Assembly (NCBI GenBank): GCA_014529385.2
Contig: CM043966.1
Location: 93,011,087 to 93,075,086 of the forward strand
Reading direction: 5' to 3'
Source of the DNA: Adiantum capillus-veneris
Taxonomy: Eukaryota; Streptophyta; Polypodiopsida; Polypodiales; Pteridaceae
DNA: 64,000 nucleotides
Shown here: positions 12,501 through 24,500 of the stretch, in pieces
Layout of the letters: every line of letters begins with the position of its first letter
Numbering within the stretch: the first letter of the stretch is position 1
Made by a program: the position numbers and the translations under genes
Notes under the pieces: generated by a model
What the model was told of the DNA's origin: nothing
The model's database searches: none
The model's input: only the letters and a program-made list of their open reading frames with translations

Positions 12501-15500
12501 CCCCTCCTCCCTTCAAATTCAGCGCCACTTCTTCATGCATGAGGAAAGTGCACAGAAATGTGCCACTTGGCACATTTACAGCCTATTTCCTGTTTCGGGG
12601 TTGCCGCCTAAAAATCTCCCAACCGGTTGCCTAGTTGACTTCACGGTAGAGTAAGAAAATGTTTCCCTTGTCATTCCGGAGGTAATGACGCAAACACATT
12701 TTCGGGTCCCAAAATAGCAGTTCCCTAAATTTTAGGAGATGCTGCCATTGTATCTTTCTAGGTCATCTGACCCCCTTTGTACACTGTAGCCACACCCAGA
12801 ACTGAAATGTAGCCTCTGTAGCAAAGGATTCCACTTTGGCTAGTCAATGACCCCACTTTGGCTAACCATAACCCTTGTCCAACCTTAGTGCTCTCTTGCC
12901 CTCAGGCCTCGACTCCCTCTGGACAGTTCCACACTAGCTATGCAATGCACGGCAGTTAGATTTCCCGAGGGGTGTTTCCAAATAGTGAAAGTAAATAAAT
13001 AATAAGAAAGAAATCAACAAAAAGGATAGATAGTAGTCACACGCTGGTGATGTACCCCCCTCTTGAAATCTCAAACGTCCTCGTTTGCATCTATGTCGTA
13101 CATGCTTCCAGTCAACACTGATGTATTCAACACCTGTCGACACATGTACGACACATACATGCTCATTGTCAACCCTGGGGTATTCAACACCTCGTCAAAA
13201 AATGTATTGCTTGCGTGTGAACCCTGTCCCAATGACATAGTGGTAGCTTCGAACTCTGCCATTGCTTTGAGTCACTAACTTTCCAATGACAAAATGGTAG
13301 GCACGCATTTTGCTACTGTCTTATAGTACACGTTGGGCCCAATTACACTTTCGAGCATACCCAAACAGACAGTTTAAGAATGCAGTTACACATGTCCCTT
13401 TAATAGAAGCAATTAGTGTATCCTTGACAAACTGACAAGAAATACTCACTTCTATAGCACTAACCAAACTTTTGGACATTCCATAAGAGCAATTGCCAAA
13501 CTGACAATCTGTATAGCTCTAACATTCATGTAACAGGTATTTCATTTGAGCTCACTTTAAATACCATGTACATCATTTGTTTCAAAAGCCGTTGTCACAC
13601 TGACAATCCATGTAGCTTTGAAACTCAAGGGGTCAAGGTAGGTTGCAAATCGAAGGCTTCCAGGTAAAGTGATAACACCGTTGGTGACTCTGCAAGTTCA
13701 CCTTCTTCCATCCACTTAGCATCCATTGGTGGATAGTTTCTGAACTTTAGCAAGTAACGCCTAGCAACCTTGCCTTTCACTTTTCTTTCCTTATGTGCCA
13801 AAATCTGTTCCGGGACCAAGATCTCGTCCAGTTCCTCGACTTCCGCTGATCTTGAGCTGGCATATCCTCTGGCACATCACCCACATAGGGTCTGAGAAGA
13901 CTCACATGAAACGCATTGTGAATCTTCCAACTGTCAGGCAATTTCAGCCTATATGCAACATCACTGATTATGTCGCACACTTGAAAAGGCCCATAGTAAC
14001 GCATGCTGAGCTTTGGAAACAATCTTTCCTTGCCCTTCATCTTCTTTAACCTTGCCTTTTCAAAGCACAAAAGCACCCAATCACCAAGTGAATATACCAC
14101 TTCACGACGGTGACGATCAGCTGCTTTCTTTTGCTTTGCCCGAGTCTTTTCTAAGGCCACTTTGACCTTCTTGTACATTTCATCCATGTCCTGAACATAC
14201 TTACCTGCTTCAAATATCTTGTCCTTTGTATGCAGTATGGGAGGAACTTTCTTGCCACCTTCAACTATCTCAAAGGGTGCCTTGCCAGTTGATGAATGCA
14301 CTGTATTATTGTATGCATACTCCACCAATGGCAAATACTGCTCCCACTTTCCTTTATGCTCTGACACATAGCACTTCAGCAGATCTAGGACAGTAGAATT
14401 TGCCTCTTCTGACTGCCCATCTGTTTGAGGATGAAATGACGAAGAGAATTTGAGCGTTGTGTCCATATTCTCAAACAACCCTCTCGAGAACAAACTTGTC
14501 ATGCGTGGATCACGGTCGCTAACAATCGATTGTGGCATGCCATGCTACTTGAAAATATTACTCATAAACAAGCGTGCCATCTGATCTAGCTTTATCTTCT
14601 TCCTGACAAGAATAAAATGAGCCTGTTTGTTGAATCTGCAAATAATGGTCCAAATACCATCGTTTCCTGTCTACGTTCTCGGAAGATCAAAGATAAAATC
14701 CATAGCAATACTTTCCCATGGTTTATCTGGATAGGTAGTGGTTGAAATAACCCTGGTGCCTTTTGCTTGTCAAACTTGACCTTCTGGCAAATTACGCATT
14801 CTCGCACAAAGGCATCCACATCTCTTCTCAATGTAGGCCAATAGAAGAATGTCTCAACCGCTTTAACTGTAGCATCGATACCACGATGCCTTGCATGCGG
14901 TGGGACATGACTCTCTTCCATAACTTTGCGTCGCAATGGCTTTGTGACACACAATCTGCCATGCATCATCATGAACCCATCTTTGAGAAGTTAGTGTTCA
15001 TGACGTTGTCCATCCATTAGCTGCTCGAAGACCCTTGCAAAATCTTCATCATTTGCATATTGTTCTCTCATATCATCAAGTTCATGATGATAAGGAATTG
15101 ACACAGCTGAAATTTATGGCTTCCTTGACAAGGCATCAGCCACAACGTTCTTCTTGCCTTCCACATGCACAATCTGAAAGTGGAACATGGACAAGATATT
15201 TGCCCATCACATATGCTTCTCAGATAACTTTGCCTGTGTCAAGAAGTATCGCAAGGTCTGATGGTCCGTTTGGACAACAAAGTCTGCATCTAGCAGGTAG
15301 TGTTTCCAACTTAAGAGCGCATGAATCACGGCCTGCAGTTCTTTTTCATAGACTTGCATAGTCTTTTCCGTCCCTTGCAGGATTCTACTCTCATAGGCTA
15401 CTACCCTGCCATGTTGCATTAGCACTGCACCAATGCTACTACCACACGCGTCACACTGGACCACAAATGACTTCTTAAGATCTGGCAACACAATGACTGG

Positions 15501-18500
15501 ATATGAAGTCATCTTTTCCTTTAAGAGATAAAAAGCTGAAATCTCTGTTTGTGTCCATCTAAAGGTGACTGCCTTCTTTTGAAGAGCATGTAAAGGGGAA
15601 GCAATCTCAGCAAAATTTCGGATAAACCTTCTGTAATAGGAGCATAGTCCCAAGAAACTTCGGACATCCTGCACCGTCTTCAAATCTGGCCATGACTTGA
15701 TCGCTTCAACTTTTGCAGGATCCATTCTAACACCATCCTTTGAGACAATGTGTCCCAGAAAGTAGATCTCTTCCAGAAAAAACTCACTTTTCTTTGCATT
15801 GATGAGCAACCTATGACTGCGTAGCTCTTTGAACACAATGGCCAAGTGATGCCTATGCTCCTCTTCATTCTTTGAGTATACTATCATGTCATCAAAGAAT
15901 GTACCAACAAACTGCTGGTGTGGACGAAAAATTATGTCCATCATCCTATTGAACGTAGCAGGAGCATTTGTGAGACCAAAGGGCATCACTAAAAATTCGT
16001 AAAGGCCAAACGTTGTTCTAAAAGCAATCTTGTGCACATCCTCTGATCTAATGCGGATCTGATGGTACCCACTCTTTAGATCTATCCTGCTAAACATAGC
16101 TGCTCCTTCTAATTTGTCCAGAATATCATCAATTCTAGGTATAGGGAACCTATTCTTGATGGTATTCTTGTTCAGTGCACGGTAGTCGATGCACATACGC
16201 CATGACCCATCCTTTTTCTGCACCCACAACACTGGAGAACAGAATGGGGATGAACTGGGCTGAATCAGCCCCTTTTCTAATAGCTCCTGTACTTGGCCCA
16301 TTATCTCCTTCTGCTGAGCCGCACTAACCCTCTACGGAGGCTTATTTGGTGGGCTACTGCCTGGCACCAAATCTATCCCATGGTCCTCGGGTCTCTCTGG
16401 CGGTAATTGAGACGGTAATGAATCGGAAAAACAATCACTATACTGTTGTAAAAACATTGACCTTTCTCTATCTAGCACAGATAAATTTGATTCATCACAA
16501 TCTGACACTTCACATGCAAAAACCAAGTCCGCAGAAAGATGCTTTTTCATTACAGAAGTAATAGCAGAAGCTGATACAATGGGAATAGACTCCCCTTTAA
16601 GCTTTACATCCAAAATGTGAGTCTTTCCCCTGCTTTGTACAGTGGCATGATGTAAAATTCTTCAGCATCTACATAGGACTGGATATGTAGGCGCAACTTT
16701 CCAATGATGGATGTCACACCCTTTGTATGGCCAGGACATGCCAAACCTGTTAAGTATGGAGCCTGATTTACTCTTGTAATTTTCTGTGGTAAAAGCGCAG
16801 ATTTGTAAGGCCCCCATTATGAGGAGAAGTCATCGTGCGTGAAGGAAAATCACTCACCGGAAACCACAATTTTCACGGACAAGAATCAGGGGCAACTTTA
16901 GAGGCCTCGGGGGCGGAGGCCCCTGAGACTTTTTTTTTCGCCGGAATATTATGGCCGGACGGCGGCCAGAAAGTGGTCGGAAAACAACCGGTTGGTTGGT
17001 CGGTGCCGGTAGTCAATGGCCGGTGGTCGGAAGTCAATGGCCGGTGGCCGATGGCCGAATTCAAAAGCGGACTTGTCTTCTCAAGGGCGGCCACACATGG
17101 GCGGATTGGAGGGTCCGATTTGGACTTATTCGCACTAGGACGGCTACACATGGCTGTCTCTCATAAGAGAGGGCAACCCTTTTGGCCTATAAAAGGAGGC
17201 CATTTCTACACACATTTCATAGTGTGAAGTTGATGCAACAAGGTGAGTGTGAGGTGGTGAGAGTGAAGCAAGGCGGGAGCTCTATCAAGGGTTTAATCCG
17301 TTTGTAAACTACTTCTTTTGAAGTGCTAAAGCCATTGAGTGGCTGCTTTCCCGTGGACGTAGCCAACATTGGGTGAACCACGTATATCGTGTGTACTCTC
17401 TCTCTCTCTCTCTACTCTATAATCTCTTGTGTGTGAAATCTATCTCTCTCCATTAAGTAATCTATTCAAAAATCTATTTAGCTACGTCTTATTTCCTAAC
17501 AATTGGTATCAGAGCAAGGTTTGCTCGTACCTAAATTATCTCAAGGAAAGGATTCCTTGAATTGAGTGGAAGTTATGGCGGAGGAAGGGAAGCTGAAGAT
17601 TGAGAAGTTCAACGGCAAAAATTACCAACATTGGAAGATGCAGATTGAAGACTATCTCTACCAGAAGGACCTCTATTTGCCACTAGGCGGTCTTGCGAAG
17701 AAACCCGCAACAATGGCAGATGAAGCATGGATTGTCCTTGATCGAAAGGCACTGGGAACAATCCGGTTAAGCTTGGCGTCAACGGTGGCCTTCAATGTTT
17801 CGGAGATGAAGACCACGGAGGACTTGATGAAGTCACTTGACGACTTCTACGAGAAACCATCGGCATCCAATAAGGTATTTCTTATGAAGCGCTTGTTCAA
17901 TCTAAAGATGGCAGAGAATGGTTCAGTTGCAGAATACCTAAATGACTTTAACACAAACATAAGTCAACTTCGATCAGTGAAAATCAATTTCGATGACGAA
18001 GTGCGAGCTCTCCTTATACTATCATCTCTACCGGATAGTTGGGACAGCCTTGTGATGGCTGTAAGTAATTCTATCTCTGGCACAAATACTCTTAAGTTTG
18101 ATGATGTTGTGGGTGTTCTCCTAAGCGAGGAAATGCGAAGGAGAAGCACAGGAGAATCATCAAGTGTTGCACTATCAGTGGAAACAAGAGGAAGGCCTAA
18201 GGAGAGGTTCAAAACCAAAAGGGTCGTGATCGCTCAAGGCGGAGCAAGTCACGCACAAAGTCAGTTCTTGAATGTTGGAACTGCGGCAAGAAGGGCCACG
18301 TCAAGAAGGATTGCTGGTCCAAGAAGAAGAAGGAGACAGAGTCTCAAGATAACAAGCCAACATCGAAGGCCAATGTGGCAGGTAAAGTAGAGCAAGATGC
18401 TCTAATTCTCTCATTAGACAATGTGTCTAATTCCTAAATAGTAGATTCCGGGGCTTCATTCCATGAGACACCACACAAGCAACATTTCCAAGACTACACC

Positions 18501-21500
18501 AAAGGTAATTTTGGGTATGTATACTTGGGAGATAATGAAGCTTGTGAGATTGTCGGCAAAGGTACAGTTTCTGTCAAAACTGCTAACGGAAATGAATGGA
18601 AGCTTAAAGATGTTAGGCATGTTCCTTCTCTTCGCAAAAATTTGATCTCTACAAGACAATTGGACGATGAAGGTCACAACATTGCATTCGGAAACAAACG
18701 GTGGAAGATCTCAAAGGGATCTTTGGTGATTGCCAAGGGAGAAAAAGTCGGTACACTTTACTTGTGTACTGTTAGTACGCAACCTTCAGCTTGTGCAGCA
18801 ACTACAAAAGTTGACAGTGCGGTGTGGCACTACCGACTTGGGCATATGAGTGCCAAAGGAATGCAAGTCCTTCAAACAAAGAAGCTTCTACCAGGTTTGA
18901 AAGAAGTGGACTTAGAGTTCTGCGAAGATTGTGTTTATGGTAAACAAAAGAGGGTAAAATTTCAAAAATCAAGAAATAAAAGAAAAAATAAAAAACTTGA
19001 GTTGGTTCATTCTGATGTTTGGGGTCCTGCAAGTACACCATCACTTGGTGGCTCATTGTACTATGTAACATTCATAGACGATGCGACTAGAAAAACATGG
19101 GTTTATGTCATGAAGAATAAATCCGATGTATTTTCCATATTTCAAAGGTGGAAAGCCTTTGTGGAGAATGAAACAGGTACCAAGGTTAAATGCCTCAGAT
19201 CCGACAATGGAGACGAATATTGCAGCCAAGTTTTTGAAAGCTTTTGTGCTAGCAATGGCATTCGTAGGCAAAGGACAACCCCAAGGACACCTCAACAAAA
19301 TGGGATTTCGGAAAGGATGAACAGGACAATCATGGAACGAGCACGAAGCATGCGGCTACATGTAGGCCTACCGCTTGAGCTTTGGGCGGAAGCTGTAAGT
19401 ACGTCTGTGTACTTAATCAATCGGTCACCCTCAACGGCATTGGATGGGGGAGTTCCAGAAGAGGCATGGACAGGTAAACCGGTGAATTATGCATTTCTCA
19501 AAGTGTTTGGGTGTGAGGCTTTCATGCACATAGATAAAAGCCTAAGATCAAAGCTAGATGCAAAGTCCAAAAAGTGTTTCTTCATTGGCTATGGAGAAGG
19601 AGACTTTGGGTATCGCCTATGGAATCCTGAAGATGGTAAAATCTTAAGGAGTAGGCATGTAATTTTTAACGAACAAAATATGTACAAAGATTACTTGGAA
19701 AGAAAACAAACAAAAGAAACAGGTGATGAGTACATGGAGCTTGAGGACGGTGAAGACTCAAGGACTGCAAACGGTGACAATGTGCAACAACGTCAACCAA
19801 ATGAGGAGCCTCAACCTATTCCCCGAAGATCTACAAGAGCAAGTAGACCTCCAAAAAGGTTTGTTCCTTCCTTCAACCATCTCTTGATCTCAGATTCTGG
19901 AGAGCCGGAATCATACGAAGAAGCTATGCAACATGAATCCAAAGAAAAATGGACGAAGAGCATGCAAGTGGAGATGGACTCACTACATCGCAACCAAACA
20001 TGGGAGTTGGTTGAGTTGCCTAAAGGTAAGCGGGCACTTCAAAACAAATGGGTGTACAAGCTGAAGGAAGAAGAAGGTGGAAAGAAAAGGTACAAGTCTA
20101 GGCTTGTGGTAAAAGGTTTTTCTCAAAAGAAAGGTATTGACTTCAATGAAATATTTTCTCTTGATGTAAAAATGAACTCAATTAGGCTTGTCTTAAGCCT
20201 TGTGGCTGCTCATGATCTAAATCTCGAGCAAATGGATGTAAATACGGCATTCCCTCATGGTGACTTAGAGGAGGAAATCTACATGCTTCAACCAAAGGGT
20301 TATGAAGTAAAAGGTAAGGAGAAAATGGTTTGCAGATTAAAGAAGAGCTTGTATGGTTTAAACCAAGTATCAAGACAATGGTACTTGAAGTTTGATCGAT
20401 GAATGTTGGATCATGGATTCACAAGATGCAACTCGGATCACTGCGTCTACACGAAGAATTTGGGAGATGGGAAATTCATTATCCTAATGTTATATGTTGA
20501 TGACATGTTGATTGCAAGTGCTAACATGCAGGACATCAAAGACCTAAAAGAGGAGCTGTCCAAATCTTTTTCAATGAAAGATTTAGGTGCTGCAAAGAGG
20601 ATACTTGGTATGAAAATATCAAGGGACAAGACGAAGACGACAATAAAGCTATCTCAAGAAGATTACATCAAGAAGGTACTAGAAAGGTTTGCAATGCAAA
20701 ATGCAAAACCACTTTCTACACCTTTGGCTGGTCATTTTAAACTAACGAAGGATATGTGTCCAAAGACACAAGAGGAGATAGCCTATATGTCTAAAGTTCC
20801 ATATGCTGCAGCGGTAGGTTCTCTAATGTATGCTATGGTCCGGACAAGGCCAGACATTGCACATGCAGTGGGAGTTGTGAGTAGGTTCATGGACAACCCA
20901 GGTAAAGAGCATTGGCAAGCTGTGAAATGGATACTTAGGTATCTAAAAGGGACAACAACAAATGCTTTGTATTTTGGAGAAACTGATATTTTTCTAGAAG
21001 GGTATGGTGATGCAGATATGACAAGTGACAAAGATACTCGAAGGAGCACTACTGGCTATGTGTTCACGGTTGGAGACACAGCAGTAAGCTAGGCTTCAAA
21101 GCTGTAGAAAGTGGTTTCACTTTCTACCACGGAAGCAGAGTATGTAGCAATGATGGAGGCAAGCAAAGAAATTCTGTGGCTTCACAGATTCTTAGAAGAG
21201 CTTGGATTCAAACAAGACAATTGTGTCTTGTACAGTGATAGCCAAAGCGCTATCCATCTTGCGCAGAACTCAGCCTTTCATTCAAGGACAAAGCACATTG
21301 AGGTGAGATATCACTTCATACACACTCTTTTGGAAGAGAGACAGCTAAAGCTAGGAAAGGTGCATACAAGTGAAGATCCTGCAGACATGTTTACAAAGGT
21401 GGTCAACAAGGAGAAGTTGAGCTTTTGCTCATCTTCAATCGGCATTCAAGGATAAGAAGCCAGAATGGAAAGCAATCACAGGTTTGGTTTGGAGATCAGT

Positions 21501-24500
21501 CTCCAAGTGGGAGATTGTTAAGTATGGAGCCTGATTTACCCTTGTAATTTTCTGTGGTAAAAGCGCACATTTGTAAGGCCCCCATTACGAGGAGAAGCCA
21601 TCGTGCGTGAAGGAAAATCACTCACCGGAAACCAAAATTTTCACGGACAAGAATTAGGGGCAACTTTAGAGACCTCGGGGACGGAAGCCCTCGAGACTTT
21701 TTTTTCGCCGGAATATTATGGCCGGACGGCGGCCGGAAAGTGGTCGGAAAACAACCGGTCGGTTGGCCGGTGGCCGATAGTCAATGGCCGATGGCCGGTG
21801 GTCGGAAGTCAATGGCCGGTGGCCAGTGGCCGAATTCAAAAGAGGACTTGTCTTCTCAAGGGCGGCCACACATGGACGGATTGGAGGGTCCGATTTGGAC
21901 TTATTCGCACAAGGACGGCTACACATGGCTATCTCTCATAAGAGAGGGCACCCCTTTTGGCCTATAAAAGGAGGCCATTTCTACACACATTTCATAGTGT
22001 GAAGTTGATGCAACAAGGTGAGTGTGAGGTAGTGAGAGTGAAGCAAGGCGGGAGCTCTATCAAGGGTTTAATCCCTTTGTAAACTACTTCTTCTTTTGAA
22101 GTGCTAAAGCCATTGAGTGGCTGCTTTCCCGTGGACGTAGCCCACATTGGGTGAACCACGTATATCGTGTGTACTCTCTCTCTCTCTCTCTCTACTCTAT
22201 AATCTCTTGTGTGTGAAATCTATCTCTCTCCATTAAGTAATCTACTCAAAAATCTATTTAGCTACGTCTTATTTCCCAACAAAACGTGCCTCTGCTGTAT
22301 ACCCCATCTCTTCAGGTCTGATTCCCAACCATGCAGTAGCTTTTGAAAGTCGATGCCTAAATGATGCAGAGAAGAGGTATGACATTTATGAGAAAGAGCT
22401 TTTGGCTGTGGTTCATGCTTTGAAGAATTGGAAACATTATCTCCTAGGCAATGAATTCATTGTAAGAACTAATCACCAAAGCTTGAAGTATTTCAACACT
22501 CAAAAGCACTTACAGGAAAGGCATGCAAAGTGGGAAAACTTTTTGTCTATGTTTCATTTTCAAATCTTATATACTCCTGGCAAGCACAATGTGTTCGCAA
22601 ACGGTCTTTCAAGAGTCCCCCGAATTTCAACCATCACAGTGGCTCATCGTGAAGCCTTTCATGGTATGAAAAATACCTATGACAGGGATGCGGATTTTCA
22701 AACAATATGGTTGAAGTTGCAAGAAGGAGAGCCTCATCCAAACTACTGCATCAAAGATGGATATCTCATGATGGATAATCGGCTATGCATCACTCTCCCT
22801 CTTCGTCAAAAAGTACTTACAGAAAGTCATGAACCACCTTATGCAGGACAAAGAGGACAAGTAGCCACTCTAAGTGCTTTAGAGCGCTTTTTCTATTGGC
22901 CACCACTTCGATACACAACTACATCGAAAAATGTCTGGTTTGTCAAAAATCAAAGTTTGAAAGACAAAAGGCTCGAGGATTATTACAACCTTTGCCAGTA
23001 CCAGATGGTCCTTGGGAGTCTATCACTATGGATTTCATCATAGGAATTCCAAGGACATCACAAGGGAGTGACATATTTGGGTCATTATAGATAGATTCAA
23101 TAAGCAAGCACGTTTCATTTCTTGCCATAAAACATTGAAGTCTTCACAAGCTGCACGACTTTTTATACAACAAATCTTTAGGTTGCATGGTGTGCCTTGA
23201 GAAATTATTTCTGATAGGGACTCCAAGTTTACCAGTAATTTCTGGTGTGCTTTATTTGAGAATTTGGGAACAAACTTAAACTTCTCCTCGTCATTTCATC
23301 CACAAACACATGGGCAAACTGAAGTCATGAATCTCACTGTACTTGATATATTGAAAGCTTATGTTAGTGAGCAGAAGTCACAGTGGGAGAAGTATTTACC
23401 TCTATTGGAGTTTGCCTATAACAACACCTGACACTCCTCTACAGGGAAGGCTCCTAATGAAATAAGCAAGGAAGAATAATACCTCCACCTATTATCCGTA
23501 CCAAAGACAAGATTTTTGCCGCTGATGAGTTTGTTTCGAACTTGAAGACAGCTATGAATCAAGTCCGAGCCCAAGAACGACAAAAGAAGCAAGCAGATAA
23601 GCGACGAAGGCATTTGGTTTTCAAAGAAGGACAATATGTCTTGATAAGAACAGGTTAAAGCAAAGTTAAGGGAAAACAAGGTCTTTTCCGAAGCTGTCGA
23701 AAAGATACTTTGGACCCTTCAAGGTCATCAAGAAAATTAATGAAGCATGCTACAAGCTAGAACTCCCAAGTCATTGGAAGATACATAATTCGTTACATGT
23801 AAGGCTATTAAAGCCTTACATGGGACCAATACCAAAGGAGCCTATTACAGAGAATCCCCCAGAAGTTGAGGCACAGAGGAACTCATTCAACCCGAACAAA
23901 TCCTCTTTCATAAGGATCGAACTACAAGAAGTGGCCTTCTAACACGGAAATTTCTATTGAAGTTTAAAGATTTACCCACAGCCGACGCCAAGTGGGTGGA
24001 TGAAAATTTCATGCGGGCTTACCCGGAGATTCTTAAACAATATGAGGAAGCTTTTCAGCTGACGACAGCTGAATAAGAGCGGGTGGGCTATCACACCTCA
24101 ATAGAAGAGAACTTGTATCCTTTTTCTATTAATCTTAAATTTTACAAGTGTGTTTTTCTTTTGTAAAACAAGATAGCTAGAACAGTGCACCGTAGTATGA
24201 TCACCGATGAGTAGTCACAGGTTAAGGTGGACCCCCACAGTGGATTAGAACATAGATACTGTACACTCCCACCTAGATAACCCAATAGGGTGCCTGTGAC
24301 TTGTAACTCGTGCATATAAGGATCATACTTGCACATAGAAAGGGTTGATGCCTTGGAGTGTGGGCTAGATCCGCTTGAAAAGACAGTTACAATCAACAAG
24401 ATGCCATGATCATGAAGGTTGCTCATTATGCATATGTAGGTTGAATGCATTGAATGTTTTATCTCCTCATAGAGATGTTAAATCCATGTTTTGAAGCAAA

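Larger units (their letters stand above)
11579..16747 (-). mobile_element. Element I: Ty3 chromovirus, 5' part missing
   Basis: This is a sister of element H, inserted just upstream of the AG protease (left flank TGGAC). On the minus strand it keeps protease end, reverse transcriptase, RNase H, integrase, chromodomain-like end and 3' LTR. Gag, primer site and 5' LTR are gone beyond 16747, where copia element J begins. It retains the reverse transcriptase core lost from H. Positions 12338-14550 are nearly identical to 4250-6460. Confidence 0.85.
16748..22281 (+). mobile_element. Element J: full-length Ty1-copia with minor damage
   Basis: It has two LTRs (754 and 766 bases), a perfect methionine primer site and polypurine tract, and one gag-pol reading frame broken by one frameshift and four stops. 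Domain order is gag, zinc knuckle, protease, integrase, reverse transcriptase, RNase H, the copia order. The outer flanks are AAACC and AAACG, four of five matching. The left flank is element I and the right flank element K, so the site was already a junction. Confidence 0.9.
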
